64,000 nucleotides of DNA from NCBI RefSeq assembly GCF_003945345.1, contig NZ_AP019308.1, positions 930,001-994,000 on the forward strand, read 5' to 3'. Both the position numbers and the translations under genes were made by a program. The DNA comes from Paenibacillus baekrokdamisoli (GTDB lineage Bacteria > Bacillota > Bacilli > Paenibacillales > Paenibacillaceae). Shown piece after piece: positions 37,545 through 46,786 of this stretch (its first letter is position 1; every line of letters starts with the position of its first letter). Under the pieces are notes generated by a model. That model did not search any database. It was not told the origin of the DNA and saw only the letters and a list, made by a program, of their open reading frames with translations.

Positions 37545-38350
37545 AGAAAAAATGGGTGCATACGCTTATCATTTCGATGACTTTTCTATATCTCTTCCTG
37601 CCGCTTGCGGCAACGTTCTTCTATTCGATCGCTAAAGAATGGCATAACACGATTCTTCCGGTTTCTTATTCGTTCAGCTCGTATGAGAATTTGTATACAG
37701 ATCCACGATTTTTACAAGCAGTCGGGCGAACGCTTCTCGTCTCTGGGATTACCCTTGTTCTAAGTGTAGTTACGATGTCGATCGCCATCTTTGTCGTGTT
37801 CTTGTATTTGCCTAAAATGGAGCGTGTCCTTCAGGCGCTTGTGATGATCCCCTTCGCCGTTCCGGGCGTGGTTGCAGCCGTAGGGTTGATAAAGGTGTAT
37901 TCCAGCGGGCCTTTCGTATTGTCCGGGACGATCTGGATCTTAATCGGAGCGTATTACGTAATGGTACTTCCCTATATGTATCAAGGTATCCGTAACACTC
38001 TGCGAACGATTGACGCCAAAAGGCTGATGGAAGCCGCTGAGGTGCTTGGCGCGAGCAAAATCAAAGGTTTCGCATTCGTTGTCCTGCCTAACATGGTAAC
38101 TGGCATGCTCGTATCCGTGCTATTATCGTTCTCGATCCTGATCGGCGAGTTCGTCCTGGCCAATTTTCTCATCGGCGGATATTATGAAACGATTCAAATT
38201 TATTTAATGAGACGCTTGAATGAGAACGGCCACTTAGCTAGCAGCATTGTGATCACGTATTTCCTTACAGTGGCGGCGATTTCCTGGATGATGCTCAGAT
38301 TAGGCAGGCGTTTTCAGAAGACAGAAGAAATCAAGGAGAAGGTAACATGA
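37541..38350 (+). CDS. ABC transporter permease (AfuB/PotC-like), second
   Basis: A 269-residue permease with about six membrane helices (TLIISMTFLYLFLPLAATFF at the N-terminus). Its contact loop reads LMEAAEVLGASKIKGFAFVV. Four-base overlaps join it to both neighbours: the preceding permease and the ATPase gene that follows. The length is typical of the PotC/AfuB half-permease. Confidence 0.9.
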   Translation: MKKKWVHTLIISMTFLYLFLPLAATFFYSIAKEWHNTILPVSYSFSSYENLYTDPRFLQAVGRTLLVSGITLVLSVVTMSIAIFVVFLYLPKMERVLQALVMIPFAVPGVVAAVGLIKVYSSGPFVLSGTIWILIGAYYVMVLPYMYQGIRNTLRTIDAKRLMEAAEVLGASKIKGFAFVVLPNMVTGMLVSVLLSFSILIGEFVLANFLIGGYYETIQIYLMRRLNENGHLASSIVITYFLTVAAISWMMLRLGRRFQKTEEIKEKVT

Positions 38351-39381
38351 GCTATGTCCATATCGATCAAGCGCTTAAGCAATATGCGGATTCTACTGTA
38401 CTGAAGCAAGTATCTCTGCAGATAGAAAAAGGTGAATTGGTTACTCTGCTGGGACCAAGCGGCTGTGGGAAGAGTACGCTGCTGCGTGCCATCGCCGGTT
38501 TGGAAAAGCTGGACGGCGGTACGATCAGCGTGAACGGGAACGATATTTCCCATCTTCCGCCGCAGCACAGAAATGTGGGCATGGTCTTTCAATCCTATGC
38601 GCTGTTTCCTAATATGACCGTCTTTGACAATATTGCATTCGGTCTGAAAATGCGAAAAATGCCTCGAAAAGAGATTGCCGTTAAGGTGAATCCAATTATC
38701 GAGTTGATCCATATGTCGGATAAAGCATCCTCCTATCCGCATCAATTGTCCGGCGGGCAGCAGCAGCGTGTTGCGCTTGCAAGAGCGCTTGTCACGGAGC
38801 CGGATATTTTGCTTCTGGATGAGCCGTTAAGCGCGCTCGATGCCAAAATCAGGAAAAGCCTGCAAATCGAGCTGCGAAACATTCAGCGAGAGTTGAAGAT
38901 GACGATGATTTTCGTCACGCATGACCAGGAAGAGGCAATGACGATTTCCGACCGCATTTTTATTATGAACGGCGGAAACATTGTTCATCAAGGTAAACCG
39001 GAAGACATTTACGCATCTCCCAAAAACGAATTCGTCGCCCGCTTTATAGGCAGCTATAACGTATTAACGAGTCATGAGCTAGGCCGTTTAACAGGACATG
39101 TTTTCAAACCCGGCAGCTATGCCATACGGCCGGAGGTTATGGAGCTGCATCCGCTTGACCCGTTATCAGAACAGCAGATGTCAGGCATGTGGATTTCAGG
39201 GATCATCAGCAGTTTGACCGTGCGCGGCAATGTGCGCCGTTACTCGATTCAGGCACAGGATATGACCTTATTGGTGGATGAACTGAATGTGCCCCATAAA
39301 AGCGCTTTGGACGAGGGATTGTTCATTAAAGTGTGGATCCCAGCAGATGAATGTAACTTACTAAATAAAGAAGGTGATTGA
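38347..39381 (+). CDS. ABC transporter ATP-binding protein (PotA/FbpC class)
   Basis: A 344-residue ATPase. It shows Walker A GPSGCGKST, Q-loop VFQSYALFPNMTV, signature LSGGQQQR, Walker B ILLLDEPLSALD and switch histidine VTHDQEEA. After about residue 235 comes a TOBE-type domain (YAIRPEVMEL) typical of importers for iron, polyamines or organophosphates. A four-base overlap with the second permease and an almost immediate start of the next gene keep the operon tight. It energises the permeases at 36696 and 37541. Confidence 0.93.
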   Translation: MSYVHIDQALKQYADSTVLKQVSLQIEKGELVTLLGPSGCGKSTLLRAIAGLEKLDGGTISVNGNDISHLPPQHRNVGMVFQSYALFPNMTVFDNIAFGLKMRKMPRKEIAVKVNPIIELIHMSDKASSYPHQLSGGQQQRVALARALVTEPDILLLDEPLSALDAKIRKSLQIELRNIQRELKMTMIFVTHDQEEAMTISDRIFIMNGGNIVHQGKPEDIYASPKNEFVARFIGSYNVLTSHELGRLTGHVFKPGSYAIRPEVMELHPLDPLSEQQMSGMWISGIISSLTVRGNVRRYSIQAQDMTLLVDELNVPHKSALDEGLFIKVWIPADECNLLNKEGD

Positions 39382-39382
39382 T

Positions 39383-40174
39383 ATGTCGGTTTTGTCGATA
39401 GAACGAAAAAACTTTATTCTTGATCGATTGCAGGCATACGGGAAAGTAAATGCGGCGGAATTAGCGAAGCTCATTGACGTATCCATGGAAACGATTAGGC
39501 GTGACCTTGATATGCTGGAGAAGGAAGGATTGCTCAGGCGCGTGCACGGCGGCGCTGTCAAAATCAACTATCAATTAGGAGAGCCGCCGTTCTTTCAGCG
39601 GAAGAATGTCAGCCTGGAAAGCAAAAAGAAGGTAGCGCAGAAAGCCGCTCAACTGGTAAGAGATGGAGACACCATCGTCATAGGGGGAGGAACTACGATC
39701 CTGGAGATGGCTCATGCTCTCCGTGGTGTTAATAAAATAACCATTCTGACCAATTCTGTACCGACGGCGCATGCGCTTATGGACTCTTTAAACCAAGGTT
39801 TATTTCACGGAAATGTGATCCTCTTGGGCGGGGAATTAAATGCGGAACAATATTCAACAAGCGGTACCGTGTGCGAGAAAATGCTAGATCTGTTCTGTGT
39901 GAATAAAGCTTTTATTTCACCAGGGGGCATTTCTTTTGCAGGCGTTATGGAATACACACTCGAAGAATCATCGATTTCTGCGAAAATGATTCAGGTGGCT
40001 AAAGAAAAAATCATCCTCGCGGATCATTCGAAGATCGGTGCGGAAGCTTTATGCAAATTTTCACAACTGGATCAAATTAACGCAATCGTTTGTGATCATG
40101 AAGCGCCGCAATCATGGCGGTCATTTCTGGAGCATATCGATTGGATCACAGCGGATGAGGAGAGTATCAAGTGA
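39383..40174 (+). CDS. DeoR-family transcriptional regulator
   Basis: A 263-residue repressor-type regulator. The N-terminal winged HTH reads VNAAELAKLIDVSMETIRRD and LLRRVHGGAV. The C-terminal sugar-phosphate-sensing domain has the phosphate-binding DGDTIVIGGGTTILEMA and TNSVPTAHAL. DeoR regulators usually respond to phosphorylated sugars. AAGGTGATTGAT precedes the ATG at 39383, one base after the stop of the ATPase gene. It probably autoregulates this operon. Confidence 0.9.
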   Translation: MSVLSIERKNFILDRLQAYGKVNAAELAKLIDVSMETIRRDLDMLEKEGLLRRVHGGAVKINYQLGEPPFFQRKNVSLESKKKVAQKAAQLVRDGDTIVIGGGTTILEMAHALRGVNKITILTNSVPTAHALMDSLNQGLFHGNVILLGGELNAEQYSTSGTVCEKMLDLFCVNKAFISPGGISFAGVMEYTLEESSISAKMIQVAKEKIILADHSKIGAEALCKFSQLDQINAIVCDHEAPQSWRSFLEHIDWITADEESIK

Positions 40175-40929
40175 AACAGATTAAAGGGATTTTGTTTGAT
40201 AAAGACGGAACATTAATGGATTTTTATTCCGGTTGGGTCCTGGTTGTCACACAATTAGTAGATCGTTTACTTGAAAAATTAGAAATCGCCAACTCTCCTG
40301 TGCTGAAAGAACAATTACTCATATCTATCGGGCTGCATGAGAATAAAGTAGATCCCAAAGGATTTCTGGCTAGCGGCACCACGCAGGATATCTATGGGGC
40401 GTTTGTTCAAATGCTGGAGAAAGCAGATGTAAGTCAGGAGAAGCTGGTTGGGTTGGATGATTGGATGACAAAAGAGCTTTATAGCTTAACTCAAGCTAAT
40501 AGGGACAATTTAAAACCGACAGCCGATTTGCCATATTTACTTGAACAGCTTCGCAAGCATGGAATGAAAATAGGTATCGCAACAGCGGACGATCGGGATT
40601 CAACGAATTTCTTTTTGGAAAAGATCGGCATTCATAGCTATTTTGATTTTATCGGCACATCGGATTATTTCGAGAAGAAACCGAATCCGGACATGATTCA
40701 TACATTTTGCGAGATTGCGAATATTAGCGCGGATGAAGTGGCTGTTGCCGGCGATACGGTTGTCGATCTTCAATTTGCAAAAAACGGTTCGGCGGGACTC
40801 GCGATTGGTGTTCTCTCCGGTGTCAGCGGAACGACCGATCTGATCGGGTTGGCCGATCTCATCTTAGATTCTGTTGGGGATATCGTTACTGAGAACGGGG
40901 ATTTCATTTGGATGAAAAAGAAAGACTGA
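40171..40929 (+). CDS. HAD-superfamily hydrolase (phosphoglycolate-phosphatase-like)
   Basis: A 252-residue phosphatase candidate. Motif I is LFDKDGTLMDF with the nucleophile Asp. An alpha-helical cap follows, motif II is IGIATADDRDS, the lysine lies in YFEKKPNPDMI, and motif IV is VAVAGDTVVDLQFAKNG. GTG at 40171 overlaps the DeoR stop by four bases. In an operon with an importer and a sugar isomerase it may dephosphorylate an imported sugar or polyol phosphate. The substrate is not known. Confidence 0.88.
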   Translation: MKQIKGILFDKDGTLMDFYSGWVLVVTQLVDRLLEKLEIANSPVLKEQLLISIGLHENKVDPKGFLASGTTQDIYGAFVQMLEKADVSQEKLVGLDDWMTKELYSLTQANRDNLKPTADLPYLLEQLRKHGMKIGIATADDRDSTNFFLEKIGIHSYFDFIGTSDYFEKKPNPDMIHTFCEIANISADEVAVAGDTVVDLQFAKNGSAGLAIGVLSGVSGTTDLIGLADLILDSVGDIVTENGDFIWMKKKD

Positions 40930-41001
40930 TGAAGCGAGCTTGCTCTTAAGATTAAAGCTGTTGGCGTCATAACGATATTCTGATGATTCGGAGGAAAGAT
41001 T

Positions 41002-41952
41002 ATGAAAATCGGGTTGGAAACGGAAAGCTATCACTTGCAGTTCATTTCAGGTCGCATGGATGTTTTTCAATTTATCCGTAAGACAGCCGAATTAGGATTA
41101 GACGGGGTCATGTTAAATATTAATCCATGGCCGGGGCTGCCCGGATGGGGAGTTCTTGAATCATTTGACCACGAATATTTAGCAAGAGTAAGAAACGAAA
41201 TCCGGAAATACGGATTTTTTGCTGAAATCGATACGCGCGGAACGGATCCGGGGCATTTAACTCAAGTGATTGAAGCTGCTCATCAGATAGGAGCCGACGT
41301 TGTTCGGACTTACGTTTGCACTGACGGATTTGATCCGGATAAATTGAGAAGAGCTCCGCAAGATATCACTCAACTTGCCCCCCTTTTGAAGAAATATAGA
41401 GTTCGGCTGGCTGTGGAAAATCATGAGGAAGAGACTGCGGATGAAGTCATTCAAATCATCAAGGAAGTGAACAGCCCTTGGGTTGGCGCGCACTGCGATA
41501 TTGGCAATGGCATGATGGCATGGGAAGATCCGGTTGAAGCTGTCAAGAAATTGGCGCCGTATGCGTTTACGACACATTTTAAAGATCATATCATTATTCA
41601 TGACGGTGAGGATTACCGGGTATGCGGAGTTCCTGTAGGAGCCGGCAATATCGATATGGAAGCATGCTTCAAAATTCTCGTCGAACAATCGACTTTAACC
41701 CGAATCAATGTGGAAATGTGCTTCCCTTATGCGATTTCTTTCAAAAGAGAGCGTGGAACAGGCGGAGTATCTCAGGTCGGCGAAGGTGCGTTTAAAGTAG
41801 AGCAGCCTCCTTACGAATTAAACACGATTAAACCGCTGGACTATTACTATCCGCCCAAGGAACTTCTGGAGCAAATGATTGAAGACCAAGAAAAGGGCGT
41901 CGAACAATCCGTTAAGTATACGCTGGCACTAAGAGATAAGTATTGTCGATGA
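41002..41952 (+). CDS. TIM-barrel sugar phosphate isomerase/epimerase-like protein
   Basis: A 316-residue protein of the xylose-isomerase-like TIM-barrel family. Probable metal-binding residues are Glu in LAVENHEEETAD, Asp in GAHCDIGNGM, His in FTTHFKDHI and Glu in INVEMCFPY. The gene follows the HAD phosphatase after about 70 bases, with CGGAGGAAAG before the ATG. It likely isomerises or epimerises the carbon skeleton taken up by this operon. Specificity cannot be read from sequence. It ends the operon, which is closed by the terminator at 42112. Confidence 0.85.
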   Translation: MKIGLETESYHLQFISGRMDVFQFIRKTAELGLDGVMLNINPWPGLPGWGVLESFDHEYLARVRNEIRKYGFFAEIDTRGTDPGHLTQVIEAAHQIGADVVRTYVCTDGFDPDKLRRAPQDITQLAPLLKKYRVRLAVENHEEETADEVIQIIKEVNSPWVGAHCDIGNGMMAWEDPVEAVKKLAPYAFTTHFKDHIIIHDGEDYRVCGVPVGAGNIDMEACFKILVEQSTLTRINVEMCFPYAISFKRERGTGGVSQVGEGAFKVEQPPYELNTIKPLDYYYPPKELLEQMIEDQEKGVEQSVKYTLALRDKYCR

Positions 41953-42376
41953 AATTATTTGGTTTTTACACAGTTGACGATGCCGCCGATGACTTCGGAC
42001 GGGAACTTGAACTTCTGTCCATCTCTGCAGCTCAGCTCTGTCGAAAACATAACCGGGAGCAAAGCGATCGTTGAGCCTTTGCAGTCGTTTGAGATTCCGA
42101 AATAATCGTTATAAGAGGTTGACCAAGGTTTTATGGTCGACCTCTTTTTTGCGTTTGTTTCGCCATCATTAAGAAAGAAGGAGTTAATTGAACAGATTAC
42201 GGCATGTTGTTTCCTTATAGGCGTCTGTAATAGGAACACTAGCGGAACAATTTTCATAAATATATCTGGTGAAGGGTCATCGGCATCATAATCGGTTTCG
42301 TCAATCGAAATTCTATCTTACCAAAATTTTATGCTGCCGGTGCTTAAGTAACGAATAGATAACGGAGGTTATAAAA
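41953..42376. other. Intergenic region before the TOMM precursor
   Basis: It holds the terminator at 42112-42150 and, after it, the presumed promoter of the TOMM precursor, for which I could not pick a convincing -35/-10 pair. A minus-strand frame with the end FSTELSCRDGQKFKFPSEVI looks protein-like (41955-42100) but has no supported start; it may be a scrap of a lost gene. Confidence 0.4.
42112..42150 (+). terminator. Terminator of the transporter/isomerase operon
   Basis: AGAGGTTGACCA pairs with TGGTCGACCTCT (one G:T) and is followed by six T residues. It shares GAGGTTGACCA with the nrdJ terminator at 2121. Confidence 0.85.
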
Positions 42377-42658
42377 ATGAATGAGTTTAAAAATGAACTT
42401 CAGAATCTGAATATTGATGCTTTCCAAGCGAGCGGGATGACGCCAAATGCGGGTCAAGGCCAGAATGATCCTCAAGGCGCTAGGCTATGTATCGGTTTTT
42501 GCATTGGTTTTTGCGGCGGTTTTGGTTCATGTTCATGTTCATGTTCATGTTCATGTTCATGTTCATGTTCATGTTCATGCAGCAATTGTTTCCGATGCAG
42601 CAACTGTGTCCGCTGCAGTAACTGTGTCCGATGTGGGAGCTGTGCCCGCTGCCGCTAG
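42377..42658 (+). CDS. TOMM (thiazole/oxazole-modified) bacteriocin precursor, heterocycloanthracin/sonorensin-like
   Basis: A 93-residue ribosomal precursor peptide. The leader (MNEFKNELQNLNIDAFQASG, then MTPNAGQGQ) resembles heterocycloanthracin leaders. The core begins around LCIGFCIGFCGGFG, continues with nine Ser-Cys pairs, then CFRCSNCVRCSNCVRCGSC and ends in Arg. About 20 cysteines and over ten serines could be cyclised to thiazoles and oxazoles by the three downstream enzymes. ACGGAGG eight bases before the ATG gives a firm start. The gene is separated from the modification genes by a hairpin at 42696. No protease or exporter gene is visible close by. The structure and activity of the product are inferred from the family. 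Confidence 0.9.
   Translation: MNEFKNELQNLNIDAFQASGMTPNAGQGQNDPQGARLCIGFCIGFCGGFGSCSCSCSCSCSCSCSCSCSNCFRCSNCVRCSNCVRCGSCARCR
42526..42579 (+). repeat. Perfect hexanucleotide microsatellite, nine units of TTCATG
   Basis: Nine perfect TTCATG units (54 bp) encode the alternating Ser-Cys tract of the TOMM core. Change in copy number would add or remove two potential heterocycles without a frameshift. Confidence 0.97.
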
Positions 42659-42695
42659 TTTTTCGTAGAAGAGCATAGCCATATTAGGTATGAGG

Positions 42696-42727
42696 TGCCC
42701 CTGCAAGCGGTTAGGCAAGCAGGGGCA
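42696..42727 (+). terminator. Hairpin between precursor and modification genes
   Basis: TGCCCCTGC pairs with GCAGGGGCA around a 14-base loop, followed by TCTCTCTAT, a poor T-run. It probably terminates partially, giving more precursor than enzyme transcript, or protects the precursor message. Confidence 0.65.
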
Positions 42728-42829
42728 TCTCTCTATATAAGTTCTGGCATGAGGGACAAATAGCCATACATATCAATATAGAGAATGATGAATTGATTTG
42801 TGAATATTCACGGAAAGGAGGAATGAAAT

Positions 42830-44788
42830 TTGAATCCTTCTATGCGTCTTAAAGTGAAAGGAGATACGTTTTTTCTCCCTAACCCAGACGGAGGCGTTTA
42901 TTTTCGGAACAATGTTGGCTCATTCCGAATGGAAGGCAGCACGATCGATCAGTGGATTGAAAAATTGATTCCAGTGTTCAACGGGGAGCACACGATGGAG
43001 GATTTGACTGACGGATTGCCGGACCAATACCGGGAACAGGTATATGGAATCGCTGAAGTGTTGTATGTAAACGGCTTTGTCCGTGACGTGAGCCAAGATC
43101 GTCCGCATCATTTACCAGACGGGGTTCTACAGAAATATGCTTCTCAAATTGAATTTTTGGACAGCTTTGGCGGTTCAGGCGCGTATCGGTTACAGCTTTA
43201 TCGTCAGGCTAAAGTGCTGGCAGTCGGCTCAGGCAATTTTTTCGTATCACTTATTAAGTCTTTGTTGGAATCCGGACTGCCCCAATTCCGCATGCTTATC
43301 ACGGATTCAGAAACGACCAATCGACAGCGGCTCTCGGAGCTGGTGGAGAATGTCCATAAAACGGACCCAGAGATCGATGTGTTGGAGGTCAACCTGCCGA
43401 AAGAGGGGGGAATGGATTGGCGTGAGGTTATTCAGCCGTTTGATTTGATACTATATGTGTCGCATGAGAGCGGTATTGGGGAATTGAAGGCACTTCACGC
43501 AGTTTGTAAGGAGGAGAAGAAAGTGCTGCTCCCTGCTATGTTTATGCAGCAGGCGGGTCTGGCGGGACCGCTGATCCATCCAGATTCGGATGGCTGCTTA
43601 GAATCGGCATGGCGGCGCATACATCATTCTGCACTTTGCAAAAATCCCCAGCTGCAAACGATCTCCTCCACGTCAGAAGCGATGCTTGCGAATGTGATCG
43701 TGTTTGAAACGCTTAAAACGGTTACGGAAGTAACGGTATCGGAACTGAAAAATAAATTGTTTCTGCTGAATTTAGAGACGTTGGAAGGAAGTTGGCATAC
43801 GTTCCTTCCTCATCCGCTTGTGAACGGATGTCCAGCCGTCGAATGGATAGAAGATTTTGAGATGGGGTTAGAACGGAGTCCACGCCAAAAGGAATCGGAC
43901 GGACTGATTCCTTTTTTCAGCCGGTTGACATCAATGGAAACTGGCGTTTTCCATAACTGGGAGGAGGGGGATTTAAAGCAGCTCCCGCTCTCTCAGTGCC
44001 GCGTCCAAGCAGCCGATCCGTTATCGGAAGGACCAACCGAGCTGCTGCCGGAGATCATCTGCAATGGCCTGAAACATGATGAGGCCCGTAGGGAAGCGGG
44101 TTTGGCCGGGATCGAGGCGTATGTATCGCGAATGGCAGGTATGCTTGTAACTGCACTTCCCGTACATTCGGGATCTGGGAGTTCAGTCGAACCGCAGTCA
44201 TTCGAGTTTGTAGGTGTCGGAGCGGGGGAGACGGTTGCGGAAGGCGCTTGTCGCGGACTGCAAAAGTATTTGGCCGAAGAGCTGAGAAGGCGGCTGGCAA
44301 CTCGCGAGCCTTCTGTCAATCGGGTACAGCTGAGTACGATAGAAGATAAACGATGCCGCTATTATTTATATGTGTTGACTGCCATGCAGGGAGTATCGGC
44401 GATTGGCTTGGGTGAGGAAGTGTCAGGCTTCCCTGTTATATGGGTCGGTACAAATGGTTGCTGGTACGGCGCTGTAGACTTGAATCTTACGATGGCGCTT
44501 CGCAGGGCGCTTCAACAAGCACTCTTAAAGGCACAAAACAAAGAGGCTTATCTTGTGATGCAAGCGATGGAGATCACATCTGTGATCGAGAGAGAGGAGG
44601 CAGCGCAAAGCATTTCTATCCCTGCTTGTGAAGAGTCCGGAGAAGAGAAGGTTCTGCAGACCGCCTTGCAAATATTGAAACGGAACGGGAAGCGGCTTCT
44701 GGTTTGCGACTTGGCCTCTGAATCGTTCTTGAAAGAGGAATTGGCAGGAGTGTTTGGTGTGTTGCTTCGAGAGGAGGAATCACATTGA
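42830..44788 (+). CDS. ThiF-like thiazole-bacteriocin maturation protein
   Basis: A 652-residue protein of the putative thiazole-containing bacteriocin maturation family, found only in TOMM clusters of Bacillales. Diagnostic N-terminus: MRLKVKGDTFFLPNPDGGVY and FRMEGSTIDQWIEKL. A Rossmann-like segment (KVLAVGSGNFFVSLIKSLLE) is a degraded E1/ThiF fold. It is thought to assist leader recognition or present the precursor to the cyclodehydratase. The start is TTG at 42830, seven bases after GAAAGGAGGA; ATG 42842 is too far from that site. It overlaps the YcaO gene by four bases, so expression is coupled. Confidence 0.88.
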   Translation: MNPSMRLKVKGDTFFLPNPDGGVYFRNNVGSFRMEGSTIDQWIEKLIPVFNGEHTMEDLTDGLPDQYREQVYGIAEVLYVNGFVRDVSQDRPHHLPDGVLQKYASQIEFLDSFGGSGAYRLQLYRQAKVLAVGSGNFFVSLIKSLLESGLPQFRMLITDSETTNRQRLSELVENVHKTDPEIDVLEVNLPKEGGMDWREVIQPFDLILYVSHESGIGELKALHAVCKEEKKVLLPAMFMQQAGLAGPLIHPDSDGCLESAWRRIHHSALCKNPQLQTISSTSEAMLANVIVFETLKTVTEVTVSELKNKLFLLNLETLEGSWHTFLPHPLVNGCPAVEWIEDFEMGLERSPRQKESDGLIPFFSRLTSMETGVFHNWEEGDLKQLPLSQCRVQAADPLSEGPTELLPEIICNGLKHDEARREAGLAGIEAYVSRMAGMLVTALPVHSGSGSSVEPQSFEFVGVGAGETVAEGACRGLQKYLAEELRRRLATREPSVNRVQLSTIEDKRCRYYLYVLTAMQGVSAIGLGEEVSGFPVIWVGTNGCWYGAVDLNLTMALRRALQQALLKAQNKEAYLVMQAMEITSVIEREEAAQSISIPACEESGEEKVLQTALQILKRNGKRLLVCDLASESFLKEELAGVFGVLLREEESH

Positions 44789-46728
44789 GTGCTATAGTGG
44801 CGGTAATTGGCGAAGGACTGCTCTCGGACTTTGTATGTGAGGATTTGTCCTCTCAATATGAGCTCGTTCGTCAGAGGGATTTTGAATCCGGCGTACCAGA
44901 AGCCGTGAATTTGGCGCTGGTGTTAAACGATGCGTGGGATCCCTCCGCTCATTATAGGGCGGAAGAAATTTTTCAACGGACCGGAACGCCTTGGCTGCGT
45001 GGATTTGTTTCATTTGGCGAAGGAGTGGTCGGACCGCTGGTTCGACCAGGTACCCCGGGGTGCTCTCAATGCGCGGACACGCGGCAGTTATTAGCGGGAA
45101 GCGACCGCAAGGAAATGTGGGAGCTGCAGCAGAGGGTGTCGATGCAAGCTGCAAAATCCTGTGACGCGTGGGCCTCACACACGGGGCTTTTGCAAGTGGC
45201 TCATCTACTTGCGGCAGAAGCACGGAGGGTATTGGAAGGCAGCCAAGGTCAAAGGGAAGACAGCGTGGTTTTGATCAACATGCAAACACTGAAAAGCTCG
45301 TGTCACTTCTTTTTGCCAGACCCGCTGTGTCCAGTTTGCTTCCAATTGCCCGATGACTCTGCAAATGAGTCCCGTATTTTGCTGCAACCAAGCCCTAAGA
45401 CCAGCGCAGATAGTTACCGCTGTCGTCCGATGCAAGATCTGAAGGGTGTTTTAGCTAATGACTATCTGGATGCTCGAACGGGTTTTTTGAATGGGAAAAT
45501 GCTTGATCTCATGTCGCCTTTTGCTGATTCGAGTATTAATCTGCCGTTGTTTACGGGAGATGAGGGATGTGCAGGACGGACTCATTCCTATGCGGATAGC
45601 GAACTGACAGCTATATTGGAGGGCTTGGAGCGATACTGCGGCATGTCGCCCCGCGGGAAACGGACGGTCGTTCACGACAGTTTCCACAATTTGAAAGACC
45701 AGGCACTCAATCCCGTTCAGGTAGGGGTACATGAGAAGGAACAGTATGAGAAGCCAAACTTTCCATTCAAGCCGTTTGATCCCGATCAGCAAATCGATTG
45801 GGTATGGGGCTACTCATTTTTGCAGGAGCGTCCGATTCTTGTGCCTGAGCTGCTCGCCTACTACAGTTCGGGCTGCAGCCACGGTTTTGTCTATGAAACT
45901 TCCAACGGATGCGCGTTAGGAGGCAGTTTGGAGGAAGCTATATTTTATGGCATTTTGGAAGTGGTGGAACGCGATTCGTTCCTGATGACTTGGTACGCGC
46001 AGCTGCCAATTCCGCGCCTTGACCCCTATTCGGCTGGAGACCTGGAATTGGATTTGATGGTGGAGCGTTTGCAGGAGGTTGCGGGGTATGATGTGCATTT
46101 GTTTAACTCGACGATGGAGCACGGAATTCCAAGCATTTGGGCATTGGCGAAAAATAGGACGCAAAAAGGAGTAAACCTCATTTGCGCAGCTGGAGCCCAT
46201 CCAGATCCCGTGCGGGCGGTGAAAAGTGCGCTGCACGAGGTGGCGGGTATGCTGCTGACATTAAACGATAAATATGAGGAGAACCGGGAGCAGTATGAAC
46301 AAATGCTTCACGATCCGTTTCTCGTGCAGCAGATGGAGGATCATTCCATGCTGTATAGTTTGCCGCAAGCTGAGGAACGACTGCATTTTTTGTTAGATCA
46401 TAATCGTCCACTGCGAACATTTGAAGAGGAATTTAAACCTAAGGCTCGGCATGCAGATTTGACCGATGATCTTAGAGAGTTTCTTCAAGTCCTCCGCCAA
46501 TTGAATCTGGATGTGATCGTGGTAGATCAAACGACACCGGAGACGATACGAAATGGACTCTATTGCGTAAAAGTGTTGATCCCGGGTATGCTGCCGATGA
46601 CGTTTGGACAACATCTTATCCGCTTGACAGGGCTGGAGAGGGTGTTAAGGATACCAGTAGAACTAGCATATGCGAAGGAGTTGCTTACACCTGAACAGCT
46701 GAACCCGCATCCGCATCCGTTTCCATAA
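44785..46728 (+). CDS. YcaO cyclodehydratase with N-terminal leader-binding ThiF-like domain (SagC-SagD fusion type)
   Basis: A 647-residue ATP-dependent cyclodehydratase that turns Cys/Ser/Thr of the precursor into azolines. The N-terminal about 220 residues form an E1-like domain with zinc cysteines (CSQCADTRQ, CPVCFQ). The YcaO domain shows EGLERYCG, SSGCSHGFVYETSNGCALGG and ILEVVERDSFLMTWYA with the ATP-phosphate contacts. The protein ends in PHPHPFP; a proline-rich PxPxP C-terminus is needed for cyclodehydration in TOMM YcaO enzymes. TTG at 44785 is preceded by GAGGAGG. It is directly between the ThiF-like and SagB-type genes. Confidence 0.93.
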   Translation: MSAIVAVIGEGLLSDFVCEDLSSQYELVRQRDFESGVPEAVNLALVLNDAWDPSAHYRAEEIFQRTGTPWLRGFVSFGEGVVGPLVRPGTPGCSQCADTRQLLAGSDRKEMWELQQRVSMQAAKSCDAWASHTGLLQVAHLLAAEARRVLEGSQGQREDSVVLINMQTLKSSCHFFLPDPLCPVCFQLPDDSANESRILLQPSPKTSADSYRCRPMQDLKGVLANDYLDARTGFLNGKMLDLMSPFADSSINLPLFTGDEGCAGRTHSYADSELTAILEGLERYCGMSPRGKRTVVHDSFHNLKDQALNPVQVGVHEKEQYEKPNFPFKPFDPDQQIDWVWGYSFLQERPILVPELLAYYSSGCSHGFVYETSNGCALGGSLEEAIFYGILEVVERDSFLMTWYAQLPIPRLDPYSAGDLELDLMVERLQEVAGYDVHLFNSTMEHGIPSIWALAKNRTQKGVNLICAAGAHPDPVRAVKSALHEVAGMLLTLNDKYEENREQYEQMLHDPFLVQQMEDHSMLYSLPQAEERLHFLLDHNRPLRTFEEEFKPKARHADLTDDLREFLQVLRQLNLDVIVVDQTTPETIRNGLYCVKVLIPGMLPMTFGQHLIRLTGLERVLRIPVELAYAKELLTPEQLNPHPHPFP

Positions 46729-46786
46729 GCCTAGCTTGTGTTTTCAGAGCGGTTTTGCATTAGCAAAACCTTTAGGAGGAAAAAGG

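Noticed and set aside
41955..42257. Minus-strand 100-codon frame after the isomerase gene
   Set aside because: The C-terminal half looks protein-like, but the frame passes through the terminator at 42112-42150 and lacks a ribosome binding site.
42447..42668. Overlapping plus-strand frame encoding a Val-His alternating tract over the TOMM precursor
   Set aside because: It is the shifted reading of the TTCATG microsatellite. It has no ribosome binding site, and the Ser-Cys frame has the leader, the site and the matching modification genes.
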